The translations under genes were made by a program, and so were the position numbers. This document shows positions 44,300 to 53,619 of a stretch of DNA of 64,000 bases, piece after piece. The notes beneath the pieces are model-generated. The model had not been told where the DNA came from. It saw nothing but the letters and a program-made list of their open reading frames with translations, and did no database searches. Positions within the stretch are counted from its first letter, which is position 1, and each line of letters starts with the position of its first letter. Origin of the DNA: Pararhizobium capsulatum DSM 1112 (lineage in GTDB: Bacteria; Pseudomonadota; Alphaproteobacteria; Rhizobiales; Rhizobiaceae); the NCBI RefSeq assembly GCF_030814475.1, contig NZ_JAUSVF010000001.1:2796001-2860000 (forward strand), given 5' to 3'.

Positions 44300-46126
44300 A
44301 TGGCTCTGACCGGCCTGACAAAAATCGACAAGGAGGATTTCTTTTCGAAGACCGCGGCATTTCTCAAACAATGGGAAAATGCCGGTCTCATCGGCAAGAC
44401 GGCCCCCTCCATTGCGGGTGGTATTCACGACGACAGCAGGCAGATCCCGACGGTCGGTTACGGGCTGAACCTCAAGGCCACGAGCCTGACCGAAATCGAC
44501 AAGGCATTCCGGTTGGCGCTCACCGGGAAGGTGGACGGCAAGCTCTCCAAGCTGCAGGAAAGCGGTCTCGATATCATGCAGGCGTGGAAGGCGGACAAGA
44601 CACCGACGACAGCGGAAGACGTCGCGCTGATCAACAAATCACAGGGCAAGGCAGGCACGACCGCGGGGAAGAAGGCGCTGCAATCCCTGTGGCTGACGGA
44701 TGCCCAGGCGAACCGGCTGCTCGAAGCCAAGCTCAAGGGGTATTCGGGGCTGTTTCCCTCCGTGGAAAAGGGGATGATCATGGCACTGGCGAAATACAAT
44801 GTTTCACCACCTGCACAATCCGAGGAGCGGCTTGTTCTTCTATCCCTCTACTACAACGCACCCTCGCTGATCGGACCCGGCATCGCCAAGGCGATCGCGA
44901 CCGATAATCACGCGCATTTCTGGTATGAAGTACGCTTCAATCACGCCAACTATGCCTCACGCGGCCTGCAGAACCGGCGCGAGTCGGAATCCAACAAGAT
45001 CGGCATCCTGGCACAGGAGGACCGGAAGGATGCGGCAATCGTGCTCAAGGCCATGGACTTCCTGTTCGACCGCACCGGCGGGGCAACGAGCGTCTACGAG
45101 AAGATCGCCGCGCGCGATAAAATCATCCTGGCAAGCGAACTCGACAACAAGAACAAGACCACGGACAGCATCACCGAGGCGCGCAAGCAGACGCTCGAAG
45201 CGCAGATTTCCAGCTATATGAAGGTTCTTTCCGACAAGTATGCTGGAGGCGAAAAACTCCATTTCGTGCAGGTCGGTGGCTCGGGCAACGATACGTTCAC
45301 GGCCGGTATCGCAGACTATGCGGCGCTCGATTCCAAGACCTGGCGCAACGAGACAAACACCAACGATCTTGTGATCGCGGGCGATGGCAACAACACGGTC
45401 AAAACCGGCGGCGGCAATGACTGGGTCACGTCCGGCAAGGGAAAGGACACGATCGATCTTGGCGATGGCAACGATCATGTTTCGGCCGGATCGGGCAATG
45501 ACGTCATAGATGGTGGCAAGGGTGCCGATGTCATGGACGGCGGCAAGGGTTACGACACCTATATGGTCGACAACAGCGGCGACCGCGTTCTGGACAGCGA
45601 CGGCGGCAGGATCAAAACCGGGATTTCGTTGAAAAACCTGACGAAGAATATCGACACCTATACAAACCTGAAATCGGGCTTGACGCACACGCTGAAAATC
45701 GATGATGCGAAACTGCCAGCAAACACCGATGGCGTTACCTTCGAGGGCAGCGGCGGCAATGATGCCTACCGCCTCTCGCTCAGCGACGATGATCTGACGC
45801 TGCGTTTCACGACGGGTTCGGGATCCGACGGGATCGTGCTGACGGCACGCGAAAATCCGGATATCGGACTGACGGTTATCATCGCAAACGATGCCACAAG
45901 CACGGATCGGTTTGATCTATCGGCCTTCGGTGCTATGTCCTTTGAAGCATTCAGCGGCAAGGCGGATGACGCCGGCCACTTCTACTACAAGCTCACGAGC
46001 CAGAGCGGAGCCAGTATGATGGCGCTTTTCCATGGCGACAGCAATGCGGATGGAATTGTCACGCTCCATCAGAGCGTATCGATTTCATCCAGTCTCGGCC
46101 TGACGGACGGAATGTTTGTCGTCTGA
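44300..46126 (+). CDS. Lysozyme-like domain fused to RTX calcium-binding repeats
   Basis: A 608-residue protein from ATG 44300, preceded by AGAAAGGTGAAT. The N-terminal ~230 residues resemble a T4-lysozyme/GH24 fold: WENAGL (Glu26), D45 and TVGYGLNL (Thr51), with the six-residue Asp-Thr spacing of T4 lysozyme's E11-D20-T26 triad, although the Glu-Asp distance is longer. Residues about 335-435 carry RTX nonapeptides (GGSGNDTFTAG, GGGNDWVTSGKGKDTI, GDGNDHVSAGSGNDVI, GGKGADVMDGGKG). There is no N-terminal signal peptide, as expected for type I secretion with a C-terminal signal. It is probably a secreted cell-wall hydrolase or bacteriocin-like protein. No type I secretion or immunity gene is adjacent. 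Confidence 0.75.
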   Translation: MALTGLTKIDKEDFFSKTAAFLKQWENAGLIGKTAPSIAGGIHDDSRQIPTVGYGLNLKATSLTEIDKAFRLALTGKVDGKLSKLQESGLDIMQAWKADKTPTTAEDVALINKSQGKAGTTAGKKALQSLWLTDAQANRLLEAKLKGYSGLFPSVEKGMIMALAKYNVSPPAQSEERLVLLSLYYNAPSLIGPGIAKAIATDNHAHFWYEVRFNHANYASRGLQNRRESESNKIGILAQEDRKDAAIVLKAMDFLFDRTGGATSVYEKIAARDKIILASELDNKNKTTDSITEARKQTLEAQISSYMKVLSDKYAGGEKLHFVQVGGSGNDTFTAGIADYAALDSKTWRNETNTNDLVIAGDGNNTVKTGGGNDWVTSGKGKDTIDLGDGNDHVSAGSGNDVIDGGKGADVMDGGKGYDTYMVDNSGDRVLDSDGGRIKTGISLKNLTKNIDTYTNLKSGLTHTLKIDDAKLPANTDGVTFEGSGGNDAYRLSLSDDDLTLRFTTGSGSDGIVLTARENPDIGLTVIIANDATSTDRFDLSAFGAMSFEAFSGKADDAGHFYYKLTSQSGASMMALFHGDSNADGIVTLHQSVSISSSLGLTDGMFVV

Positions 46127-46181
46127 GATTTGTACATAACCACCTCATAAATCCGCCTACGGATAGGTTCGTAGACTCTCT

Positions 46182-46272
46182 TCCGTCATGGTCGGGCTCG
46201 ACCCGACCATCCATCAGCCTCTCCATTCGACGAGAGGCTGATGGATCCTCGGCTCGAGGCCGAGGATGACGC
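46182..46272. repeat. Three stacked palindromes (family C)
   Basis: GGTCGGG-CTCGA-CCCGACC (46189-46208), CATCAGCCTCTC/GAGAGGCTGATG (46212-46243) and ATCCTCGGC-TCGAG-GCCGAGGAT (46245-46268), flanked by CCGTCAT on the left and ATGACG on the right. It lies between the convergent RTX protein gene and the sugar operon's last gene. Confidence 0.8.
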
Positions 46273-46309
46273 AGGGGCATGCTGTTCAGTTCTATCGATC
46301 ATCCGAACC

Positions 46310-47449
46310 TTACCGCAGAAGCGCTTTGGCTTCCTCGATGCCAAGCGCCGCCGGCTGGGTGCAGGTCGTCGTCAGCTCGACGAACTGGCCGGTTTCACCC
46401 GACTGCAGGATCGAGACCATGACGTCGACGCCGTGCAGCGCGCGTTCCAGCGAGCAACGGGCATCGCGGCCTTCAAGGATGGCGATCGCCATGTCGGCGA
46501 GGCCAGCCGTGCGGTAGTTCGCCATGGGCCCCTGCGAATGCTCCTGGTTCGGAACAGCGAAGGGATGGTCCCACATTTCGAGCGGCTGGATATCCTTGTC
46601 GCGACCACTGGCCGAAACCGTACCGCCAAAGAAGTTCGGATCGGGTACGAACAACGAGCCCTCGGTGCCGTAGAGTTCCATGTTGGCGTGGCGGTGCGAC
46701 CAGACATCCCAGCTTGCGGACAGCGTGATCGTCGCCCCGTTCTGGAATTCGAGCAGCGCGTGAATGTTGGTCGGGGTCTTTACCGGAATGACCTCACCTT
46801 TGCGCGGCTCGCTGGTGATAGTGCGGGTGGGGCTGGCCATGGAGGTGAGCGCCGCAACACGCTTCACCGGGCCGATCAGGTTGATCAGGTTGGCGATGTA
46901 ATAGGGGCCGAGATCCAGGATCGGACCACCACCGGGCAGGAAGAAGAAGTCCGGGTTCGGATGCCACATCTCCATACCGGGGCTCATGACGTGGCAGGTG
47001 CCGGACGTGACGCGGCCGATCTTGCCCTGGTCGACGTAGTCACGCGCCAGTTGGTGGGCGCCGCCGAGGAAGGTATCCGGCGCGCAGCCGACCTTCAGGT
47101 TGCTGGCCGTGGCAATGCCGCGCAGTTGCTCACCCTGCTCGAGCGACAGCACCAGCGGCTTTTCCGAATAGACGTGCTTGCCAGCCTCGAGGATCATCTT
47201 CGAAACCGGAAAATGCGCATCTGGAATGGTGAGGTTGACGACAATGTCGACTTCAGGATTGGCAAGCAGCTGTTCGATGCTCTGGGCCGTAACGCCGTAT
47301 TCGGAGGCGCGAACCTCGGCGGCGGCAGGATTGATATCCGCGCAGGCAACGACCTTGATGCCCTTGAACAGCGGCGAAAGCTTGAAATAGGTGGTTGAGA
47401 TATTGCCGCATCCGATGATGCCGACGCCAAGTTCTCGTGTCATGGACAT
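46310..47449 (-). CDS. Gfo/Idh/MocA family oxidoreductase
   Basis: A 379-residue NAD(P)-dependent sugar dehydrogenase-like enzyme. Rossmann fold GVGIIGCGNISTTYF, then DIVVNLTIPDAHFPVSKMIL and the family motif SEKPLVLSLEQGEQL with the conserved EKP, followed by the C-terminal alpha/beta domain. It is the last gene of the eight-gene beta-mannoside operon, 9 nt after the epimerase gene, and may oxidise a sugar intermediate or run a reversible epimerisation. Specific substrate unknown. Confidence 0.92.
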   Translation of the reverse strand: MSMTRELGVGIIGCGNISTTYFKLSPLFKGIKVVACADINPAAAEVRASEYGVTAQSIEQLLANPEVDIVVNLTIPDAHFPVSKMILEAGKHVYSEKPLVLSLEQGEQLRGIATASNLKVGCAPDTFLGGAHQLARDYVDQGKIGRVTSGTCHVMSPGMEMWHPNPDFFFLPGGGPILDLGPYYIANLINLIGPVKRVAALTSMASPTRTITSEPRKGEVIPVKTPTNIHALLEFQNGATITLSASWDVWSHRHANMELYGTEGSLFVPDPNFFGGTVSASGRDKDIQPLEMWDHPFAVPNQEHSQGPMANYRTAGLADMAIAILEGRDARCSLERALHGVDVMVSILQSGETGQFVELTTTCTQPAALGIEEAKALLR

Positions 47450-47458
47450 ATCTTTCTA

Positions 47459-48220
47459 TCAATAGGTCTTGATCGAAGCGATCGAGCGCTCGGCCGTCGC
47501 CTTGTAATCCTTCGGATTGTCGTGCTCGACGACATAGTATTTCGCTGAAGTCTTGGAGAGCGCCTCGAAAAGCTTCTTCCAGTCGACGGTGCCATGGCCG
47601 ACGTCGGCCCAGCCGTCCTGATCCTTGTTTTCGCCGGCAGCGGCGATGTCCTTGACGTGAACGGCGGTGATGCGCTTGCCGTATTTCTCGATCCAGGCGA
47701 AGGGATCAGCACCGCCGCGGATGATCCAGGCGATATCGGCCTCCCACGAGAGATCGGGACCACCGGCAAAGATGTGATCCTGCGGAACCGAGCCGTCGGC
47801 CAAGGCGATGAACTCGAAGTCATGGTTGTGCCAGCCAAAATCGAGGCCCGCCTTGCGGAAGGGCTCGCCGGCCTTCTGCAAGCGTTCGCCGAAGGCACGC
47901 CAACCGGCGGCATCGGTTGGACGCTGATCGGGCATCAGGTAGGGGCAATAGATCGCGCGGATACCGAGCGTCTTGGCGATGGCAATTGCGCGCTCCGGAT
48001 CACTTTCCAGCAGATCGAGACCGAAATGGGCGGATGGCATGGTGACGCCGGCTGCATCCATGTCAGATTTCAGCGCGGCGAGCGCGGTGTCGTCGAGAGC
48101 CGCGTAAAGGGCGCCGTAGCCTTCTACCTGGGTGTAGCCGAGCGAACCGGCCGTCTTCAGCACATCGCCCAGTGGTGGGAAATTGCGGGCGCTGTAAAGC
48201 TGGAAGCTGACATCTTTCAT
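47459..48220 (-). CDS. Sugar phosphate isomerase/epimerase (AP endonuclease 2-like TIM barrel)
   Basis: A 253-residue TIM-barrel protein preceded by GAGGAGGAATACCC. Metal-binding residues typical of the xylose-isomerase-like family are visible: GLDFGWHNHDFEF, GADPFAWIEKYGKRITAVHVKD, VEHDN. The family includes 3-keto-sugar epimerases and isomerases (IolE, IolI-like). Together with the adjacent Gfo/Idh/MocA enzyme it could act on a keto-sugar made from the imported glycan. Coupled by 19 nt to the isomerase gene upstream. Confidence 0.9.
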   Translation of the reverse strand: MKDVSFQLYSARNFPPLGDVLKTAGSLGYTQVEGYGALYAALDDTALAALKSDMDAAGVTMPSAHFGLDLLESDPERAIAIAKTLGIRAIYCPYLMPDQRPTDAAGWRAFGERLQKAGEPFRKAGLDFGWHNHDFEFIALADGSVPQDHIFAGGPDLSWEADIAWIIRGGADPFAWIEKYGKRITAVHVKDIAAAGENKDQDGWADVGHGTVDWKKLFEALSKTSAKYYVVEHDNPKDYKATAERSIASIKTY

Positions 48221-48239
48221 GGGTATTCCTCCTCGTGTT

Positions 48240-48929
48240 CTATCTAACCCAGGTGTCGTAATCCGACACCAGAAGGTGGTTGGGAGCGGTATCTTCCTGA
48301 ATGGTCGAAAAGCGGCCGACGGGCTCGCGGAAGTAATTGTCTGTGAGATCGTCGTTGACGGTAGAAACCTCGCCGATCAGCACGTCTGCCCCCTCGGCCC
48401 AGAAGGCATGCCAGTTGCCAGGCAGCAGCGTCACGCTTTCGCCGGGCGCGAGCTTTAGGAGCCCGCCGGGAGAGAACCTGCGCAGGCGTGCGTCAGTTGC
48501 GACGACGACCTCGCTTTCCTCGTCGACGGTGCCATCGGCGAGCGAATTGTACATCTGCAGCACCAGCATTCCGCCGCCGCGATTGATGATGTCCTCGGTT
48601 TTAACTGCGTGACGATGCAGAGGGTTCGTCTGATCCTTTGCAGTGATCATCAGCTTTTCGGCATAGATCATGCCATGGCCGCTGGAAAGCGCACCAGAGG
48701 TGCCGTTGCGCAGCGTGAACAGAACCAGGCCATAGCTGCCAAAACGGCCCTTACCGAAATCGGTGATGTCCCAGCCGAGGCGGGCATCGCGGATCGACGG
48801 GCTATCGGTTGCGGCGCGCTGCTTCAGTTCCTCCGGCCCCCAATAGGCAAAGGGTGGCAGCACGAAGCCGAAGCTGCGCATGAAGGCATCGCTCTTGTCG
48901 ATGATCGCATTGACTTCACTGCGCAGCAT
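48240..48929 (-). CDS. D-lyxose/D-mannose isomerase family protein
   Basis: A 229-residue cupin-fold protein from ATG 48929, preceded by GAGGAGAACCCC; upstream codons in frame overlap the mannosidase gene and are not used. Metal ligands fit the lyxose isomerase pattern: NPLHRHAVKTEDIINRGGG (His, His, Glu) and LPGNWHAFWAEG (distal His). Such enzymes interconvert D-lyxose/D-xylulose and D-mannose/D-fructose. Next to a beta-mannosidase gene, conversion of released mannose to fructose is the likely role. Confidence 0.88.
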   Translation of the reverse strand: MLRSEVNAIIDKSDAFMRSFGFVLPPFAYWGPEELKQRAATDSPSIRDARLGWDITDFGKGRFGSYGLVLFTLRNGTSGALSSGHGMIYAEKLMITAKDQTNPLHRHAVKTEDIINRGGGMLVLQMYNSLADGTVDEESEVVVATDARLRRFSPGGLLKLAPGESVTLLPGNWHAFWAEGADVLIGEVSTVNDDLTDNYFREPVGRFSTIQEDTAPNHLLVSDYDTWVR

Positions 48930-48939
48930 GGGGTTCTCC

Positions 48940-51396
48940 TCAACCGTTGCCCTGACAGGATTGCAGATCGTAGCTGGTGAAGATCGGTGCGCCGCCGGCA
49001 GGTGCCTTTTTCGGCGTGAAGCGGATAGTGCGGGTCTCACCGGCCGTCAGATCGAATGCATTGTCGGAATAGCGACCCTCGATTTCAGCTTCGATCATGA
49101 CATGGAGTGCGAGGCCGGTTGCAGAAACGGCGATCTCGACGCTGCCGTCGCCGAACGGACGGGAGGCAAGCGACAGGCCGGAGGGCTGAAGATCGAGCGC
49201 CTTGTAAGTGCCGGTCACGTGATGGCCCTCGCCACGCATGCCGTTGGATGCCTCGAAGGACCAGAACAGCAGGTGGTTGGCGGGCACGTCCGCCGTCGGG
49301 ATCGTAAGCAAGGTCGCGGCGCGATCCGGGCTGCAGGTTCCGCCGGCGGCGGTGAGCGGCGTCTTCGTGCCATCTAGGGAGACGAGGAAGGTCTGCAACT
49401 CTACGATCACCGGTTCGGCGGTGTCGTTGACCATGGAGAAGGCGATCTCCCTGCCATCCGCAGACGGAATTGCGGCCACAGCAACCGGCTGGAAGAAGCG
49501 GCGGACCATATAGTGCATGGCCTTCCAGTTGCCGCCGTAGTCGAGGCTTGCCCAGGAAGCGACCGGCCAGGTGTCGTTGAGCTGCCAGTAAAGCGTGCCC
49601 ATGCAATGGGGCTTCAGCGAGCGCCAGTAATCGACGGCGGTCTTGATCGCGAGGCCCTGCTGCACCTGGCTCAGATAGACGAAGTTGGCGAAATCCTTCG
49701 GGAAGCGGAAATAGCGGAACATGGTGCCGGCGATACGCTCGTTGCCGCCGGCATTCTTCTGGTGCGCCTCCATGACGGGCGATGCAACGTTGAGGTCTTT
49801 CGCTTCGGCGAACTGCCGCACGACCGGCATGGAGGTGTAGGACTGGAAGCCGAATTCCGAGCAGAAGCGGGGCTTGACCGTGCGGTAGTTGTCGAAGCTC
49901 TTGTTCTCGTGCCAGACGGACCAGTAGTGCATGTCGCCGGAGCCGTCAGCATGCCAGGCATCGCCGAAATTCAGCACGCCGACAGACGGGCTCGACGGCC
50001 ACCAGAGGAGATGCGGCGCAGCTTTCTTCAACGCCGTTTCGACCGTTCGGTTGAGGCGATCATAGGAGACGAGATAGCGGTCGCGATCCTTGCGGCTTTC
50101 CTCGAACCAGGTGAGCGCACCGACCAGCTCGTTATCGCCGCACCAAAGCGCGATCGACGGATGGGATGCGAGACGCTTGACCTGATAATCGACCTCGGCC
50201 GCGACGTTTTCGAGGAAATCCGGGGTCGATGGATAGAGGTTGCAGGCGAACATGAAATCCTGCCAGACCAGCAGGCCAAGGCGGTCGCAGAGGTCGTAGA
50301 ACCAATCCGGCTCATAGAAGCCGCCGCCCCAGACGCGGATCATGTTCATGTTGGCATCGACCGCCGATCGCAGAAGGTCTCCAACGCCCTCGGGGCTGAC
50401 GCGCGATATCAGGGCATCGGCAGGAATCCAGTTCGCCCCGCGGCAGAAGATCTCGCGGCCGTTGATACGGAAGGCAAAGCGATTGCCGGCCTCGTCCTTG
50501 TCGGTGATGAGTTCGACTGTGCGAAAGCCGATCTGTCGGACAACACTGTTGCTGGGAACAGAGAGGACCAGTTGGCTCAGCGCCTGCTCACCGCTGCCAG
50601 CCGGCCACCAGAGGCGAGGCTTTTCCACGGAGAAGACATGGGTGACGACCGTCTCGCCCTCGTTGACGGCGCAATCGAGGTGGTCTTTCTGGTCGTCCAA
50701 CGACAGATCTAGGGAGACGATGCCGGGCTCGGCTGCGTGCAGCGTGACGGTGACCTGCAGATGGATCGCGCCATTCGCCTGCGGAACCTGTTTGGTCACC
50801 ACATGCTCGATGCGAGCCGCCGCCATCTTGCGCAGGGCGATGACGCCGTAGATGCCGAGCGGCGCAATGGCGATGTTCCAGTCCCAGCCGAAATGGCATT
50901 GCGGCTTGCGCAGCATGTTGCCATTGGGAATCGGGGAATTGCCTGTTGAATAGGGGATGTAGAACGGCTGTTTTTCCTGAAGCTCGGCGCCGGCCGCGAT
51001 GGATGAGCGGAGAGTGACGCGAAGATGGTTTTCTCCAGCCTTCAACGCCGAGGAGACGTCTGGTCGATAACGGCGGAAGCAATTGTCGGATTGCAGGACG
51101 AGCATGTCGTTGACATGGACTTCAGCGACCGTATCGAGGCTTTCGATATCGAGATACCAGCTGCCGCCGAGATCGGTACTGTCGAGGGTGAAGGATCGCT
51201 CCAGAACCCAATCCTTGTTGGCCACCCATTGCACATCGTCCTCATTGCGGCCTGCATAGGGGTCAGCGATGACGCCAGCTGCCTGCAGTGCGCTATGGAC
51301 ATCGCCGGGGATGGCAATAGCAAGCGTGTGGGACTGGTCGGCGCTTGCGAGCTGCCAGTTGCCGGAAAGATCGAGGTTGATGGTGGATACGGTCAT
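48940..51396 (-). CDS. Glycoside hydrolase family 2 beta-mannosidase
   Basis: An 818-residue cytoplasmic enzyme started at ATG 51396 (MTVSTINLDLSGNWQL). N-terminal sugar-binding sandwich domain, then the TIM barrel with WCGDNELVGA (acid/base Glu) and FCSEFGFQSY (nucleophile Glu), and a C-terminal immunoglobulin-like part. The long N-terminal motif YSTGNSPIPNGNMLRKPQCH and the overall length match bacterial beta-mannosidases. It releases mannose from non-reducing ends of beta-mannosides brought in by the ABC transporter of the same operon. Confidence 0.93.
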   Translation of the reverse strand: MTVSTINLDLSGNWQLASADQSHTLAIAIPGDVHSALQAAGVIADPYAGRNEDDVQWVANKDWVLERSFTLDSTDLGGSWYLDIESLDTVAEVHVNDMLVLQSDNCFRRYRPDVSSALKAGENHLRVTLRSSIAAGAELQEKQPFYIPYSTGNSPIPNGNMLRKPQCHFGWDWNIAIAPLGIYGVIALRKMAAARIEHVVTKQVPQANGAIHLQVTVTLHAAEPGIVSLDLSLDDQKDHLDCAVNEGETVVTHVFSVEKPRLWWPAGSGEQALSQLVLSVPSNSVVRQIGFRTVELITDKDEAGNRFAFRINGREIFCRGANWIPADALISRVSPEGVGDLLRSAVDANMNMIRVWGGGFYEPDWFYDLCDRLGLLVWQDFMFACNLYPSTPDFLENVAAEVDYQVKRLASHPSIALWCGDNELVGALTWFEESRKDRDRYLVSYDRLNRTVETALKKAAPHLLWWPSSPSVGVLNFGDAWHADGSGDMHYWSVWHENKSFDNYRTVKPRFCSEFGFQSYTSMPVVRQFAEAKDLNVASPVMEAHQKNAGGNERIAGTMFRYFRFPKDFANFVYLSQVQQGLAIKTAVDYWRSLKPHCMGTLYWQLNDTWPVASWASLDYGGNWKAMHYMVRRFFQPVAVAAIPSADGREIAFSMVNDTAEPVIVELQTFLVSLDGTKTPLTAAGGTCSPDRAATLLTIPTADVPANHLLFWSFEASNGMRGEGHHVTGTYKALDLQPSGLSLASRPFGDGSVEIAVSATGLALHVMIEAEIEGRYSDNAFDLTAGETRTIRFTPKKAPAGGAPIFTSYDLQSCQGNG

Positions 51397-51450
51397 GGCC
51401 AGAGAATTCCAGAATCGAGGCATAAGGGACGGTTGAGTGGGCGCAGATTT

Positions 51451-51579
51451 ACCCCCCTCTGTCACTCCGCAACACCTCCCCCTCAAGGGGAGAGATCACC
51501 GTGAAACCTGTGCTTTCACGGGAAAATGACAATCTCCCCCCTTGAGGGGGAGGTGTCGGCAAAGCCGACAGAGGGGGGT
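51451..51579. repeat. Two family B palindromic repeats, one inverted and decayed
   Basis: 51531-51579 is a full copy (ATCTCCCCC-TTGA-GGGGGAGGT, TGTCGGC-AAA-GCCGACA, GAGGGGGG). 51451-51494 is an inverted copy with a decayed second stem (ACCCCCCTCTGTC ... CACCTCCCC-CTC-AAGGGGAGAG). They sit within the operon between the ATPase and the mannosidase genes, where such hairpins can protect or separate mRNA segments. The full copy matches the one inside uvrB. Confidence 0.8.
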
Positions 51580-51594
51580 GAAGCCGCGACATGC

Positions 51595-52683
51595 TCAGAC
51601 CCGGTTTTCCGTTGTCGCATCGAACACAGACGCCATCGACATATCGAAACTGAGCTTGACCGCCGTGCCCGGCGCATAACGGCGGCTTCCGGCGATGCGG
51701 ACCGACATCGTCTGTCCGGCAAGCTTCAGCCAGAGCAGGTTGTCAGCGCCCATCGGCTCCTCGATATCGACGACCGCATCGTGAAACTCGCCACCCGGAA
51801 TGGCTTCGTCGACTTTCACATGCTCGGGGCGGACACCGAGTACAATCTTGCGCCCTGCATCAAGCGGCGTGCGGGCCGGATAAGCGTCCAGGCCAAAATC
51901 GACGCCATTGATACGCGCGAACTTATGGCCTTCGCGATCGACGATCTCACCGCGGAAGAAGTTCATCGACGGAGAACCGATGAAGCCCGCTACGAAAAGG
52001 TTTTCCGGAATGTTGTAGATCGTCATCGGATCGGCAAGCTGCTGGATGACACCGCTCTTCATGACGGCGATACGGTCAGCGAGCGTCAGGGCCTCGATCT
52101 GGTCGTGGGTGACGTAGATCATCGTATTCTCCAGCGACTGGTGCAGCCGCTTGATTTCCACGCGCAGTTCCGAGCGCAGCTTGGCATCGAGGTTCGACAG
52201 CGGCTCGTCGAAGAGGAACACATCGACATCACGCACCAGAGCACGGCCGATCGCGACCCGCTGCCGCTGGCCGCCGGAAAGTTCCGCCGGCTTGCGCTTC
52301 AAGAGCGGCTGAATCTGCAGAATCTCGGCAGCGCGAGCCACTCGCTTGTCGATTTCCGTCTGCGGCAGCTTGGCGACCTTGAGGCCGAAAGAGAGGTTCT
52401 TCTCCACCGTCATCTGTGGATAGAGCGCGTAGGACTGGAACACCATGCCGATGCCGCGGTCCTTGGGCTCCTCCCAGGTGACGTTCTTGCCTTTGATGAA
52501 AATCTGGCCTTCCGAGATATCGAGCAGGCCGGCGATACAATTGAGCAGGGTCGACTTGCCGCAGCCGGATGAACCGAGAAGGACAAGGAACTCGCCGTCG
52601 CGGATTTCCAGATTGAGGTTCTCGAGCACGTTGACCGAGCCGAAGCTCAAAGACAGGTCCTTGATGGATACACTTGAATTCAT
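51595..52683 (-). CDS. Carbohydrate ABC transporter ATPase (MalK/UgpC type)
   Basis: A 362-residue ATPase: Walker A GSSGCGKSTL, signature LSGGQRQRVA, Walker B DVFLFDEPLSNLD, H-loop YVTHDQIEAL, and a C-terminal OB-fold (TOBE) regulatory domain with VLGVRPEHVKVDE. It energises the two permeases encoded immediately upstream (6 nt gap). The long TOBE domain is typical of sugar importers. Confidence 0.95.
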   Translation of the reverse strand: MNSSVSIKDLSLSFGSVNVLENLNLEIRDGEFLVLLGSSGCGKSTLLNCIAGLLDISEGQIFIKGKNVTWEEPKDRGIGMVFQSYALYPQMTVEKNLSFGLKVAKLPQTEIDKRVARAAEILQIQPLLKRKPAELSGGQRQRVAIGRALVRDVDVFLFDEPLSNLDAKLRSELRVEIKRLHQSLENTMIYVTHDQIEALTLADRIAVMKSGVIQQLADPMTIYNIPENLFVAGFIGSPSMNFFRGEIVDREGHKFARINGVDFGLDAYPARTPLDAGRKIVLGVRPEHVKVDEAIPGGEFHDAVVDIEEPMGADNLLWLKLAGQTMSVRIAGSRRYAPGTAVKLSFDMSMASVFDATTENRV

Positions 52684-52689
52684 TGGGGA

Positions 52690-53619
52690 TCAGCCTTTCA
52701 CAGCACCGGCGGCGATGCCGCGGACGAAGAGACGTCCAGAGACGAAGTAGACGATAAGCGGAACGGCACCCGTCAGGATCGTTGCCGCCATGTTGACGTT
52801 GTATTCCTTCACGCCCTGCACCGAGTTGACGATGTTGTTGAGCTGCACCGTCATCGGGTAATATTCCGGGCGGGTGAAGACGACGCCGAAGAGGAAGTCG
52901 TTCCAGATGCCGGTGACCTGCAGGATCATCGCCACGACGAAGATCGGCAGCGACATCGGCGCCATGATCCGGAAATAGATCGCCCAGAACCCCGCCCCGT
53001 CGATGCGGGCAGCCTTGAACAGTTCCTCCGGTAGCGAGGCGAAGTAGTTGCGGAACAGCAGCGTCAGGATCGGCATACCAAAGATGCTGTGCACGAGGAT
53101 CAGGCCCGTCAGCGTGCCATAGATACCCATTTCACGCAGCACGATGACGATCGGATAGATCATCACCTGATAGGGAATGAAAGCGCCGACGACGAGGATC
53201 GAGAAGAACAATTCCGCGCCTTTGAACCGCCAGTTGGCAAGCGCATAGCCGTTGACGGAAGCAATGGCGATTGAGACAATCACCGACGGAACGGTGATCC
53301 GCACTGAATTCCAGAACCCGCGTGACAGCCCATCACAGTTGAGGCCTGTGCAGGCGCTGGACCATGCCTTGACCCAGGGCTCGAAGGTGATCTCCACCGG
53401 CGGCGAGAAGATGTTGCCGAGGCGAATTTCCGGCATGCCTTTCAAGGAGGTCACGACCATCACATAAAGCGGCAGCAGGTAATAGGCGGCTGCGACGAAC
53501 AGCGTGCCGTAGATGATGATGTTGCGCGGTGACAGCAGCGGGCGCGGTTTACGGCCGGCGGGGCCGGAAAGCGTCGCCTTGGTCCCGGTCGGTGCAGTTT
53601 GAATGGCGATATCAGGCAC
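52690..53619 (-). CDS. Carbohydrate ABC transporter permease (MalG type)
   Basis: A 309-residue permease started at GTG 53619, chosen because GGGGGAGGGC lies just upstream; this overlaps the stop of the preceding permease gene by 8 nt. Six transmembrane helices; EAA loop FFASLPEELFKAARIDGAGF. The extended loop with an SACTGLNCDG disulphide-like pair after helix 1 is a feature of the mannoside/glucoside MalG-type group. It pairs with the MalF-type subunit. Confidence 0.93.
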   Translation of the reverse strand: MPDIAIQTAPTGTKATLSGPAGRKPRPLLSPRNIIIYGTLFVAAAYYLLPLYVMVVTSLKGMPEIRLGNIFSPPVEITFEPWVKAWSSACTGLNCDGLSRGFWNSVRITVPSVIVSIAIASVNGYALANWRFKGAELFFSILVVGAFIPYQVMIYPIVIVLREMGIYGTLTGLILVHSIFGMPILTLLFRNYFASLPEELFKAARIDGAGFWAIYFRIMAPMSLPIFVVAMILQVTGIWNDFLFGVVFTRPEYYPMTVQLNNIVNSVQGVKEYNVNMAATILTGAVPLIVYFVSGRLFVRGIAAGAVKG

